DNA from: UBA5704 sp036380715
GTDB lineage: Bacteria > Acidobacteriota > Thermoanaerobaculia > Multivoradales > UBA5704
Assembly (NCBI GenBank): GCA_036380715.1
Contig: DASVEF010000157.1
Location: 1-64,000 of the forward strand
DNA length: 64,000 bases
Direction: 5' to 3'
Below, piece after piece: positions 15,937 to 23,951 of this stretch. How positions within the stretch are numbered: position 1 is the stretch's first letter; each line of letters starts with the position of its first letter. Made by a program: the position numbers and the translations under genes. The notes beneath the pieces were generated by a model. That model worked only from the letters and a program-made list of their open reading frames with translations. It had not been told where the DNA came from and did not search any database.

Positions 15937-16566
15937 ATGAAGACACGCGGCCTGTTCGCTGTGTGGTTTCTGCTGGCGTGCGCGGGCGCGCATGCCCAGA
16001 TGATCACGGTCCAGGAGCCCAAATGCCTGCCCCAGGAGGACAACGGAGTGGTCCGCGCCACCCTGTCCTCCGACGTCGCGGGCCAGGCCCCGCGCCTCTA
16101 CTTCCGCTGGCAGGGGCAGACCGACTTCTACTGGGTCACCATGGAGGCCGAGCCCGGGAGGAAGTACTGGGGCACCCCGGCCAAGGCCGAGAAGCGCAAC
16201 CCGGAGGTGGAATACTACGTGGCCCTGGTGGATGCGGCCGGCAAGATCGTCAACCGGTCCGAGACCCACCGCAGCAAGGTCGACCCCAACTGCAAGGCCG
16301 AGCTGAGCCCCAAGGAGCGGGGTGTGGCGGAGAACCTGACCATCGGCGAGACGTCGCCCGAGCAGCAGGGCGAGAAGGTGGTGGGCTTCCTCTGCAAGGG
16401 GATCGTCACCCGCATCAACTCGCAGGGGGTCCGCCGGGCGGACGAGATCTGCGGCCCCTGCGCGGTCGTCTGGTGGCAGAAGGCGGCCCCCGGCGTTCTC
16501 GCCGCCGGGCTGGTCGGCGTGGTGGTGACCGACAAGGAGCCCGATCCCTCCCCCTCGCGGCCGTAG
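15937..16566 (+). CDS. Exported hypothetical protein
   Basis: A 209-residue protein I do not recognise. It has an N-terminal export signal (LFAVWFLLACAGAHAQ) that could be cut after AHA, or be a lipoprotein signal with Cys15. The middle (LYFRWQGQTDFYWVTMEAEP, WGTPAKAEKRNPEVEYYVALVDAAG) reads like a small immunoglobulin/fibronectin-like beta domain. Cysteines C147, C166 and C169 may pair, and a short hydrophobic segment lies near the C-terminus. AAGGAG precedes the ATG, and TAGAAT upstream could be a -10. It stands alone between the export operon and the PAPS genes. Confidence 0.6.
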   Translation: MKTRGLFAVWFLLACAGAHAQMITVQEPKCLPQEDNGVVRATLSSDVAGQAPRLYFRWQGQTDFYWVTMEAEPGRKYWGTPAKAEKRNPEVEYYVALVDAAGKIVNRSETHRSKVDPNCKAELSPKERGVAENLTIGETSPEQQGEKVVGFLCKGIVTRINSQGVRRADEICGPCAVVWWQKAAPGVLAAGLVGVVVTDKEPDPSPSRP

Positions 16567-16643
16567 CCCTCCCGCTGGCCCCGTTCTTGAATTACTCTTG
16601 AGCCTCTCGCGAGGAGAGGTCTGTCTATTTGAGGAACTTTATA

Positions 16644-18440
16644 ATGACGAATGTCTCTGTGTTTCCGACCCCCAGCCCTGACCGGGACCGGCAGTCCGAA
16701 GGTCCCGCGAGCCATCTGATCGAACCCCATGGCGGCGAGCTGATCGATCTGCTGGCGGACGCCGACCGCGCCGCGGAGCTCAAGGCCGCGTCGCGCGACT
16801 GGCCCTCCTGGGACCTGACGTCGCGCCAGATCTGCGACCTCGAGCTGCTGCTCAACGGCGGCTTCTCGCCGCTGACCGGCTTCATGGGCAAGGCCGACCA
16901 CGACTCGGTCTGCGGACGGATGCGCCTGGCCGACGGCACGCTCTGGCCGATCCCGATCCTGCTCGACGTCCCGCGCGAGCTGGCCGACAAGCTCCGCGCC
17001 GGCGCCAGCGCGCTGGCGCTGCGCGACCCCGAGGGGGTCATGCTCGCCGCCCTCCACGTCGAGGAGATCTGGGAGCTGGACCGCGAGGCGAGCGCGCAGG
17101 CCACCTTCGGGACGCTCGACCGCAAGCACCCCGGCGTGGCCTACATGCTGGACAGGACCCATCCCGTGGCCCTCGGCGGCCGCATCGAGGGGGTCCAGCT
17201 CCCCGCGCACTACGACTTCCGCTCGCTGCGGCAGACTCCCGCGGAGCTGCGGGCCGAATTCGCCCGCGAGGGCTGGCGCCGCGTGGTGGCGTTCCAGACC
17301 CGCAACCCCATGCACCGGGCCCACTGCGAGCTGACCCTGCGGGCGGCCAAGGAGGAGCGGGCCAACCTGCTGATCCACCCCACGGTGGGGATGACCAAGC
17401 CGGGCGACCTCGACCACTACACGCGGGTGCGCTGCTACCAGGCGGTTCTGCACCGCTTCCCGCAGCACACGGCGAAGCTCTCCCTGCTGCCGCTGGCCAT
17501 GCGCATGGCCGGCCCGCGCGAGGCGCTGTTCCACGCCTTGATCCGCAAGAACTACGGCTGCACCCACCTCATCGTGGGCCGCGACCACGCCGGCCCGGGC
17601 AACGACTCGCAGGGCAAGCCGTTCTACGGCCCCTACGACGCCCAGGACCTGCTGCGCCAGCACGAGGAGGAGCTGGGCGTCCAGATGGTGCCGTTCAAGA
17701 TGCTGACCTACGTCGAGGACCTCGACACGTACCTGCCGCAGGACGAGATCCCGGAGGGGTCGCGCACCCTGGATATTTCCGGGACAGAGCTGCGCCGCCG
17801 CCTCGCCGAGGGACGGGAGATCCCGGCCTGGTTCACCTTCCCCGAGGTGGCCGAGGAGCTGCGGCGCACCCATCCGCCGCGCCACGAGCAGGGGTTCACG
17901 GTCTTCCTGACCGGCCTCTCGGGAGCCGGCAAGTCGACCATCGCCAGCGCGCTGCTGGTCAAGTTCATGGAGATGGGCGGCCGGCCGGTGACGCTGCTCG
18001 ACGGCGACATCGTGCGCAAGAACATCTCCTCGGAGCTGAACTTCTCCAAGGAGCACCGGGACATCAACATCCGCCGCATCGGCTTCGTGGCCGCGGAGAT
18101 CACCAAGAACGGCGGCATCGCCATCTGCGCCCCGATCGCGCCCTACGACAGCGTGCGCAAGGAGGTGCGGCAGACGATCGAGCCCGGCGGCGGCTTCGTG
18201 CTGGTCCACGTGGCCACGCCGATCGAGACCTGCGAGGAGCGCGACCGCAAGGGGCTCTACGCCAAGGCCCGCGCCGGCATCCTCAAGGAGTTCACCGGCA
18301 TCTCGGACCCCTACGAGGAGCCGGCCGACGCCGACCTGGTGATCGACACCACGCAGATGTCTCCCGAGGAGGCGGCGCAGGAGATCCTGCTCTACCTGGA
18401 GCGCGAGGGGTACGTCGGCGCCAGCATGACGGCGCAGTAG
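16644..18440 (+). CDS. sat/cysC: Bifunctional sulfate adenylyltransferase / adenylylsulfate kinase
   Basis: A 598-residue fusion that converts sulfate and ATP to APS and then to PAPS. The ATP sulfurylase half has QTRNPMHRAH at about 218-227 and GRDHAGPG at about 312-319, the two nucleotide-binding signatures. The APS kinase half has Walker A GLSGAGKST at about 424-432, then DGDIVRKN and ISDPYEEP. The ATG at 16644 follows GAGG with 9-nt spacing; a TTG at 16629 would add five residues. It is 2 bp upstream of cysQ. PAPS can feed sulfate assimilation or sulfotransferases; neither cysH nor a sulfotransferase gene is visible in the window. Confidence 0.95.
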   Translation: MTNVSVFPTPSPDRDRQSEGPASHLIEPHGGELIDLLADADRAAELKAASRDWPSWDLTSRQICDLELLLNGGFSPLTGFMGKADHDSVCGRMRLADGTLWPIPILLDVPRELADKLRAGASALALRDPEGVMLAALHVEEIWELDREASAQATFGTLDRKHPGVAYMLDRTHPVALGGRIEGVQLPAHYDFRSLRQTPAELRAEFAREGWRRVVAFQTRNPMHRAHCELTLRAAKEERANLLIHPTVGMTKPGDLDHYTRVRCYQAVLHRFPQHTAKLSLLPLAMRMAGPREALFHALIRKNYGCTHLIVGRDHAGPGNDSQGKPFYGPYDAQDLLRQHEEELGVQMVPFKMLTYVEDLDTYLPQDEIPEGSRTLDISGTELRRRLAEGREIPAWFTFPEVAEELRRTHPPRHEQGFTVFLTGLSGAGKSTIASALLVKFMEMGGRPVTLLDGDIVRKNISSELNFSKEHRDINIRRIGFVAAEITKNGGIAICAPIAPYDSVRKEVRQTIEPGGGFVLVHVATPIETCEERDRKGLYAKARAGILKEFTGISDPYEEPADADLVIDTTQMSPEEAAQEILLYLEREGYVGASMTAQ

Positions 18441-18442
18441 CC

Positions 18443-19378
18443 ATGGCCTGGGCCGAAGAGCTGGAGCGCATCCGCGAGGCGCTGGAGGAGGCGAGCGCCG
18501 TCCTCCGGCGCTTCACCCCGGGCGACGTCGAGGCCCGGCGCAAGCAGGGGGACGACCCGGTCACCGAGGCCGACACGGCCGTGGACACCCTGCTCCGGCG
18601 GCTCCTGCCGCGCGACGGCGAGGGCTGGCTCTCCGAGGAGACCGAGGACGACCTGTCGCGCCTGGAGAAGAGCCGGGTCTGGGTCGTCGATCCGCTCGAC
18701 GGCACGCGCGAGTTCGTGGAGGGGATCCCCGAGTGGTCGGTCTCCGTGGCCCTGGTGATCGACGGCGAGCCCATGGCCGGCGGCATCTGCAACCCGGCCA
18801 CGGGGGAGACGATCGTGGGAGCGCGTGGAATGGGCGTGACCCTGAACGGCCGGCCGACGCGCGTGAGCGGCCGGCCGGGCCTGCGCGGGGCCACGGTCGT
18901 GGCGAGCCGCAGCGAGGTCAAGCGCAAGGAGTGGGAGGGCTACCAGGACGACCTCTTCACCATCCGGCCGACCGGCTCGGTCGCCTACAAGCTGGGCCTG
19001 GTCGCCGCCGGCATGGTGGACGCCACCTGGACCCTGACCCCCAAGCACGAGTGGGACGTCGCCGCCGGAGTCGCCCTGGTCCTGGCCGCGGGCGGCTCGA
19101 TCGTGACGGCGAGCCCTGACGAGGCCCGCTTCAACCGCCGCAAGCCCAAGCTCTCCCGCCTCCTCGCCGCGCCCCCGCAGCTCGTCCCCGAGATCGAAGA
19201 GGAGATCGCGCGGCGGGCAGCGGCGCTGGAAAGGGAAGCTTTGATCGAAGCCTACCTGCTTGGCCGGATACCGCGTGAAACGCTCCTCCGTGAGCTCGGC
19301 CCCGAGCAACTCGACGAAATCGAATACCAGCGCGATGCGCTGCGACGTGATGCCGAGCGGGCCCTGAAAGGTGCCTGA
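18443..19378 (+). CDS. cysQ: 3'(2'),5'-bisphosphate nucleotidase (CysQ-type) with chimeric C-terminus
   Basis: A 311-residue member of the inositol monophosphatase superfamily that most likely removes PAP made from PAPS. It has EADTAVD at about 42-48, EE at 65-66, the metal-site motif DPLDGTREF at 83-91 and WDVAAGVALV at about 203-212. Residues 1-260 are the normal enzyme. The last 51 (from ALEREALIEAYLLGRIPRE) are unrelated and resemble the C-terminal part of a small antitoxin. They come from a 214-bp insertion that replaced the original ending (RRALQHAPS-PR), still present in the downstream partial copy. The active site should be unaffected. Confidence 0.88.
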   Translation: MAWAEELERIREALEEASAVLRRFTPGDVEARRKQGDDPVTEADTAVDTLLRRLLPRDGEGWLSEETEDDLSRLEKSRVWVVDPLDGTREFVEGIPEWSVSVALVIDGEPMAGGICNPATGETIVGARGMGVTLNGRPTRVSGRPGLRGATVVASRSEVKRKEWEGYQDDLFTIRPTGSVAYKLGLVAAGMVDATWTLTPKHEWDVAAGVALVLAAGGSIVTASPDEARFNRRKPKLSRLLAAPPQLVPEIEEEIARRAAALEREALIEAYLLGRIPRETLLRELGPEQLDEIEYQRDALRRDAERALKGA

Positions 19379-19429
19379 AGCCATCTCGGATACCGGGCCG
19401 ATCCTGCATCTCCGCGAGATCGGCCGGCG
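19216..19429 (+). other. 214-bp insertion carrying a toxin-antitoxin remnant
   Basis: Comparing the two copies of the cysQ 3' end shows 214 extra bp in the first copy. It is bounded on both sides by the same short sequence, GAGATCG-two bases-CGGCGGGC (at 19202 and 19416), so exact borders are uncertain within that homology. The inserted DNA encodes an antitoxin-like C-terminus in frame with cysQ and the first residues of a PIN-type toxin. Confidence 0.7.
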
Positions 19430-19463
19430 GGCGCTCCAGCACGCCCCGTCCGCGCCTCGCTGA
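19371..19463 (+). pseudogene. Truncated PIN-domain toxin fragment
   Basis: A 30-residue frame from GTG 19371, overlapping the end of cysQ as toxin genes overlap their antitoxins. It reads VPEAISDTGPILHLREIG, closely matching the start of DUF3368/PIN nuclease toxins (SDTSPLI...L..IG) and keeping the first catalytic Asp. It then runs in frame into RRALQHAPSAPR and stop, the ancestral cysQ ending. All other PIN catalytic residues are missing, so it cannot be an active toxin. Confidence 0.7.
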
Positions 19464-19481
19464 CGGCCGGTCGCGCGGTCC

Positions 19482-19737
19482 GGAGGCTCGGACGAGCCGG
19501 CCGGTTCCCGGGCTGGTGCGATCGGAGGCTCGGGACGGGTGCTCCCGAGGGGCGGCTCGTTCGACCGGAGGCTCGGGACGGGTGCTCCGAAGGGGCGGCC
19601 TGCTCGACCGGACGCTCGGGCCGGGTGCTCCAAGGGGGCGGCGCGCTCGTCCGGAGGCCTGGGTCGTGCGTTCCGAGGGGACGGCCCGCCCGACCCGTGC
19701 CTCGGCCGGCTCGTCCCGGCGTCCGGACCGCCCATCC
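19482..19737 (+). repeat. 43-bp minisatellite, array 1 (six units)
   Basis: Six imperfect tandem units, 42-43 bp each, of the type GGAGGCTCGGGACGGGTGCT...GGGGCGGC...CTCGACC. Full units start at 19482, 19524, 19567, 19610 and 19653, with a last diverged unit from 19696. The period is not a multiple of three, so the frames through it are not genes. It follows the cysQ-derived tail and its TGA. Confidence 0.85.
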
Positions 19738-19784
19738 CTGTTCGAGGTCTCCTGACGCAGCCGGTGGGTCCTGCGCCTCCTGGG

Positions 19785-19964
19785 ATCGCCCTGGTCCTGG
19801 CCGCGGGCGGCTCGATCGTCACGGCGAGCCCGGACGAGGCCCGCTTCAACCGCCGCAAGCCCAAGCTCTCCCGCCTCCTCGCCGCGCCCTCGCAGCTCGT
19901 CCCCGAGATCGAGGAGGAAATCGCGCGGCGGGCGCTCCAGCACGCCCCGTCCATGCCTCGCTGA
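19785..19964 (+). pseudogene. Duplicated 3' end of cysQ
   Basis: A second copy of cysQ sequence 19070-19225 begins at 19785. It encodes ALVLAAGGSIVTASPDEARF and continues through SRLLAAPSQLVPEIEEEIARR, then ALQHAPSMPR and a stop at 19962-19964, probably the original C-terminus. It has no start and lacks the catalytic domain, yet differs from the first copy at only a handful of positions over about 150 bp. Confidence 0.85.
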
Positions 19965-19982
19965 CGGCCGGTCGCGCGGTCC

Positions 19983-20238
19983 GGAGGCCCGGACGAGCCG
20001 GCCGCCCCCTGGGCTCGTGCGACCCGAGGCTCGGATCGTGTGATCCCGAGGGGCGGCCCGTTCGACCGGAGGCTCGGGTCGAGGGGTCCGGCGGCGCGGA
20101 GCGCTCGTCCGGACGCTCCGGTCGTGTGAGCCGACGGGCCTTCCTACACGACCGGAGACTCGGGTCGTGTGGGCCGGGGGGGCGGCCCGCTCGACCGAGC
20201 GCTCGGACCGCTCGACCGGAGCCTCGGACGAGTCGTCC
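19983..20238 (+). repeat. 43-bp minisatellite, array 2 (six units)
   Basis: A second array of six 42-43-bp units with the same consensus, starting at 19983, 20025, 20068, 20111, 20154 and 20197. It is also 256 bp long and lies exactly 501 bp from array 1. Its units are more diverged from array 1 than the flanking cysQ copies are from each other. Non-coding. Confidence 0.85.
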
Positions 20239-20300
20239 GGGTGTCCGGGCGGCCCGTCCCGCGGCCCCTCTCCCTGACCCCTTCACCGTCAGGACAGAGA

Positions 20301-20385
20301 GCCCGCGGAGCGGGCGGCAGCACGTAGCCCGGGCCGTGAGGCCCGGGAATCGCGCCCCCAAACACCCCCGGAGCCCCGGAGGGGC
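20301..20385. repeat. Cluster of GC-rich hairpins upstream of the NusG paralogue
   Basis: Three palindromes follow each other: GCCCGCGGAGCGGGC (20301-20315), CCCGGGCCGTGAGGCCCGGG (20328-20347, an 8-bp stem with a GTGA, GNRA-type loop) and a CCCCGG...GGGG hairpin near 20366-20384. It looks like a dispersed structured repeat or RNA-like element. From 20386 to 20493 I see only an AT-richer leader with a possible promoter. Confidence 0.5.
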
Positions 20386-20408
20386 GGCACCTAACTCCTT
20401 CCCGCGCC

Positions 20409-20437
20409 TTGCTTTGCACCCGCCGTTCTGCAACAAT
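20409..20437 (+). promoter_or_regulatory. Possible sigma-70 promoter for the exopolysaccharide supercluster
   Basis: TTGCTT (20409-20414) and AACAAT (20432-20437) are 17 bp apart, about 55 bp upstream of the NusG-like gene. The boxes are weak matches to consensus. A T-rich run (TTTTTGTTT) follows at about 20459-20467. Confidence 0.3.
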
Positions 20438-20493
20438 CCCCGCAACGTTCCGCAGCAGTTTTTGTTTGACCTCGGAGTAGAGCCTCAGCCGAC

Positions 20494-21057
20494 GTGCCCA
20501 TCCTGAAGCGCGAAGTCGATTGTCTCCCTTCTCGTCTGTTTGAGCTGTCCTCCCCCTGGTGGGCGGCGTACGTGCGGAGCCGGCAGGAGAAGGGGCTGGC
20601 CCGGCATCTGGCTCAGGCGGGAGTGGGGTTCTATCTGCCGCAGACGGAGAAACGGGAGAGGCGCGCCGGAAGGACGCTCGTCTCCTGGCTGCCGCTGTTC
20701 CCGGGCTACGTCTTCTTCCGTGGCCCGGCCGAGGCGCGCCTCGCGGCGCTGCGCAGCAACCTGATCGTGCAGGTGCTGCCGGTCCACGACCAGGGACGGC
20801 TGCAGCAGGAGCTGTACAGCCTCTGGCGCCTCCAGGTCTCGGGCGTGCCGCTCGTCCCCCACTCCTGGATCGGACCGGGGGACGAGGTGGAGATCGTCGA
20901 CGGCCCCTTCCAGGGGTGGACGGGCACGGTGCTGCGGGATAAAGGCCGGATGCGGCTGGTCGTCTCGATCTCGCTGCTGCGGCAGTCGGTGGCGGCGGAG
21001 CTCGACCGGGAGGTCCTGGCGCCCGTGCGCCCGGGCCGGATGCGGGCCGCCGGCTGA
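20494..21057 (+). CDS. NusG-family antiterminator (UpxY/LoaP/RfaH-like)
   Basis: A 187-residue specialised NusG paralogue. The NGN domain is at about 20-110, with WWAAYVRSRQEKGLARHL, an LP-containing YLPQTEKRERR segment and the family hallmark PLFPGYVFF. A KOW-like domain follows at about 125-160 (GDEVEIVDGPFQGWTGTV). Such proteins ride on RNA polymerase and stop premature termination in long polysaccharide operons. The gene is the first of the supercluster, 87 bp before the first glycosyltransferase. The start is GTG at 20494; its ribosome site is poor and distant, so low expression or a different start is possible. Confidence 0.88.
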   Translation: MPILKREVDCLPSRLFELSSPWWAAYVRSRQEKGLARHLAQAGVGFYLPQTEKRERRAGRTLVSWLPLFPGYVFFRGPAEARLAALRSNLIVQVLPVHDQGRLQQELYSLWRLQVSGVPLVPHSWIGPGDEVEIVDGPFQGWTGTVLRDKGRMRLVVSISLLRQSVAAELDREVLAPVRPGRMRAAG

Positions 21058-21116
21058 GGCCGTTTTGTTTTCCAGAGACCCCACGGTGTCGTCGTTGATG
21101 TACACCGAAGGGGGCG

Positions 21117-21135
21117 GAGCCTGCCCGGCAGGCTC
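21117..21135 (+). other. Hairpin between antiterminator and first glycosyltransferase gene
   Basis: GAGCCTGCCCGGCAGGCTC is a perfect 9-bp inverted repeat around a central C, 10 bp upstream of the next ATG. No T run follows, so it is not a classic terminator. It could be a pause or recognition hairpin for the NusG-like protein. Confidence 0.45.
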
Positions 21136-21144
21136 GATCCGCAC

Positions 21145-22221
21145 ATGTCAGCGCTTCGCGACCTCGTCTTCGTCTCGGCCGGCCTGGACCTGGACGGCGG
21201 CGGCCGGGCTCTCGCCGGCCGGCTGCTGGCCGGGGCCTGCGCCGGCTTCGCCCGCGAGCGGGGGCTCGGCTTCGAGGTCCTCGCGCTGGGGAGGTCCGGC
21301 GGGCCGGCGGACGCGCGGTATTTCGGCGAGGATCAGCGGGGGCTCGCGCTCCGCGTCTGGCAACGCCAGTGGCGGGACCGGCGGGCGGCGTACGTGTTCG
21401 ACCTCCTGGGGCCGGCCCGCATCCAGGCCTTCCTCCCCTCTGGGGTGCGGGCGCCCTACCTGGTGGCGCTCCACGGCATCGAGGTCTGGCGGCCCCTGAG
21501 CTGGGACCGCCGGCGCGCTCTGGCGAGGGCGGCGGTGCAGCTCGCGTTCTCCTCCTACACCGTTGAGCGCGCCTGGCCGTTCTGCCCGCGCCTCGACCGG
21601 CTCGCCTCCTTGCCGCTGGCCCTGGAGGAGCGCGAGCGCGCGGGGCCGGTGGACGAGGCACTGCTCGGCCGCCTGGGCGAGGGCTTCCTCCTGATCGTGG
21701 GCCGGATGGCTTCCGGCGAGCGCTACAAGGGGCACGACCAGATGCTGGAAGCTATGCCGCGCCTTCCTGATACCCGGCTCGTTGTGGTGGGCGACGGCGA
21801 CGACCGGCGCCGCCTGGAGGCCCGGGCGGCGGCGCTCGGGCTGAACGGAAGCGTGATCTTCACCGGGTTCGTCAGCGAAACGACCCTGGCCGAGCTCTAT
21901 CGGCGCTGCTCCGTCTTCGTGATGCCCAGCACGGGCGAGGGCTTCGGCCTCGTCTACCTGGAGGCGATGCGGGCGGGCAAGCCGTGCGTGGCGGCGCGCG
22001 GGAGCGCCGCGGAGGAGATCGTCGTGGACGGTACGACCGGCCTGCTGGTGAGCCAGGAGCCCGGAGAGCTGGCATCGGCCGTCGGCACCCTGTTGCGCGA
22101 GCCGGAGCTGGGCCGGCGGATGGGCGAGGCTGGGCACCGCCGCTGGCGCGACGAGCTCGGAGCGGACCGGTTCCAGGAGCGGCTGCGGCCGGTCCTGGAG
22201 AGGCTCACATGTGCGGCATAA
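21145..22221 (+). CDS. Glycosyltransferase, family 4 (GT-B)
   Basis: A 358-residue cytoplasmic glycosyltransferase adding a sugar to the lipid-linked repeat unit. The C-terminal nucleotide-sugar domain is clear: LIVGRMASGERYKGHDQMLEA at about 182-202, LVVVGDGDDRRRLEA at about 212-226 and the E-x7-E type motif in GEGFGLVYLEAMRAGKPCVA at about 265-284. Sugar and linkage cannot be told. It is the first gene of the coupled operon; its end overlaps the amidotransferase by 13 bp. Confidence 0.9.
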   Translation: MSALRDLVFVSAGLDLDGGGRALAGRLLAGACAGFARERGLGFEVLALGRSGGPADARYFGEDQRGLALRVWQRQWRDRRAAYVFDLLGPARIQAFLPSGVRAPYLVALHGIEVWRPLSWDRRRALARAAVQLAFSSYTVERAWPFCPRLDRLASLPLALEERERAGPVDEALLGRLGEGFLLIVGRMASGERYKGHDQMLEAMPRLPDTRLVVVGDGDDRRRLEARAAALGLNGSVIFTGFVSETTLAELYRRCSVFVMPSTGEGFGLVYLEAMRAGKPCVAARGSAAEEIVVDGTTGLLVSQEPGELASAVGTLLREPELGRRMGEAGHRRWRDELGADRFQERLRPVLERLTCAA

Positions 22222-23951
22222 ACGGCATCGTCCGGCTGACGCCTGACGCTCCCCCGATCGACCGGGAGGAGGTGATCCGGACGCGGGAGGCCATGACCTC
22301 GCGCGGACCGGACGGGGCGGGCGCCTGGATCTCCGAGCACGCTTCACTCGCCAGCCGGCGCCTCGCCATCCTCGACCTTTCGGAGGCGGGAGCTCAGCCC
22401 ATGGTCACGCCCGACGGCCGCTTCGTGATCGTCCTGAACGGCGAGATCTACAACTTCCGCGAGCTGCGGCAGGAGCTGGCGGGCGAGGGGACCCGGTTCC
22501 GCTCCCGGAGCGACACCGAGGTCATCCTCTACCTCTATCTCCGCTATGGCGAACGGATGCTGCCACGGCTGCGCGGCATGTTCGCGCTGGCGATCTGGGA
22601 TGACGACGAGCGCCGGCTCCTGCTGGCGCGCGACCCGCTCGGGATCAAGCCGCTCTACTACTCGAACCAGGGGGGCTGCCTGCGCTTCGCCTCGCAGGTG
22701 AAGGCCCTGGAGGCCGGAGGAGCCCTGTCGCGCGACGTGGACCCGGCCGGCCTCGCCGGGTTCCTGCTCTGGGGCTCCGTGCCCGAGCCGTTCACGATCC
22801 GCCGCGCCGTCCGCGCCCTGCCCGCCGGCTCGTTCCTCAAGGTGGAAGGCGGGCGCGTGGGCGAGCCGGAGAGCTTCTACCGGTTCGGCGCCGCGCCCGC
22901 GGAGCCGCTGGCGCCGGCGGCGGCGGTCGAGGATTCCGTCCGGGCGCATCTGGTCTCGGACGTGCCGGTCGCCGTCTTCCTCTCGGCGGGCCTGGACTCC
23001 GGCCTGATCGCGGCGCTCGCCCGGCGCCATCTGCCCGAGCCGCCCGCGACCTTCACGCTGCGCTTCGACGTGCTCGAAGGGACGCCGCTCGACGAGGCCC
23101 CGCTCGCCGCCGAGGTGGCGTGGACGCTCGGCACCCGCCACGTCGAGCGCCGGGTGGGGCGGGCCGACTTCGCGGACCTGTGGCCCGCCGCGGTCGCGGC
23201 CATGGACCAGCCGAGCATCGACGGCTTCAACACCTACGTGGTCTGCCGGGCCGCCCACGAGGCCGGGCTCAAGGTGGTCCTCTCCGGCCTCGGCGGCGAC
23301 GAGGTCTTCGGCAGCTATCCCTCGTTCCACGACGTGCCGGCCGCCGTACAGGCGGCTCAAATCCCTGGAGCTCCGGTGCTCTGGCCCGCGCTCTCCCGGC
23401 TCGTCCCCTCGCGGCCGAAGCTCCGGGGGCTGGCGCGCTACGGCCGGAGCCTGCCCGGCGCCTACTTCCTCCGGCGCGGCCTTTTCCTGCCGGAGGAGCT
23501 GCCGCGGCTGATCGGCCGCGACCGGGCCGAGGAAGGGCTGCGCGTCTACGATCCGGTGGCGGACGCCGGCCATGTCCTGGACGGAATGGGGACGGACGAT
23601 CCCTGGCTGGCCGTCCATCTCCTGGAGACCGCCCGCTACATGCGCAACCAGCTCCTGCGCGATTCGGACTGGGCCTCCATGGCCCACTCCGTGGAGCTGC
23701 GGGTCCCCCTGGTGGACGCCTGGCTGCGGGAGCACCTCGCGGCGCAGCGCTTCGAGCCGGCCCGCAGCCAGGGCAAGGCCGCGCTCGTCCGCGAGGCCGC
23801 TCCCGAGCTGCCGGAGGCCGTCTTCCAACGGCCGAAGACCGGGTTCTATATCCCGGTCATGGAGTGGCTGGAGCCTGGGCGGAAAGGGCGGAGCCTGGGC
23901 GATCAGTCGCGCCGGCTGGCGCTTCGTATCCTGGCGGAGATAGGGATTTGA
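22209..23951 (+). CDS. Asparagine synthase-type glutamine amidotransferase
   Basis: A 580-residue AsnB-like enzyme. The class II glutaminase starts with the catalytic Cys2 (MCGINGIV) and has the RRLAILDLS, LNGEIYNF and SDTEVI motifs. The synthetase domain has the PP-loop SAGLDSG at 259-265 and LSGLGGDEVFG at about 361-371. In exopolysaccharide clusters such enzymes usually amidate sugar acids or similar acceptors rather than make asparagine; that role is inferred here. ATG 22209 lies inside the end of the upstream gene and fixes the catalytic Cys at position 2. It overlaps the flippase gene by 4 bp. Confidence 0.9.
   Translation: MCGINGIVRLTPDAPPIDREEVIRTREAMTSRGPDGAGAWISEHASLASRRLAILDLSEAGAQPMVTPDGRFVIVLNGEIYNFRELRQELAGEGTRFRSRSDTEVILYLYLRYGERMLPRLRGMFALAIWDDDERRLLLARDPLGIKPLYYSNQGGCLRFASQVKALEAGGALSRDVDPAGLAGFLLWGSVPEPFTIRRAVRALPAGSFLKVEGGRVGEPESFYRFGAAPAEPLAPAAAVEDSVRAHLVSDVPVAVFLSAGLDSGLIAALARRHLPEPPATFTLRFDVLEGTPLDEAPLAAEVAWTLGTRHVERRVGRADFADLWPAAVAAMDQPSIDGFNTYVVCRAAHEAGLKVVLSGLGGDEVFGSYPSFHDVPAAVQAAQIPGAPVLWPALSRLVPSRPKLRGLARYGRSLPGAYFLRRGLFLPEELPRLIGRDRAEEGLRVYDPVADAGHVLDGMGTDDPWLAVHLLETARYMRNQLLRDSDWASMAHSVELRVPLVDAWLREHLAAQRFEPARSQGKAALVREAAPELPEAVFQRPKTGFYIPVMEWLEPGRKGRSLGDQSRRLALRILAEIGI

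Noticed and set aside
19482..20238. Tandem repeats as a CRISPR array
   Set aside because: Units are contiguous with no unique spacers, imperfect, and no cas genes are nearby.
20459..20467. T run before the NusG-like gene as an intrinsic terminator
   Set aside because: Only a weak AACGTT-centred stem precedes it; not enough to call.
21058..21144. ops-type element (GGCGGTAGCGT-like) for RfaH
   Set aside because: No match found in the leader on either strand.
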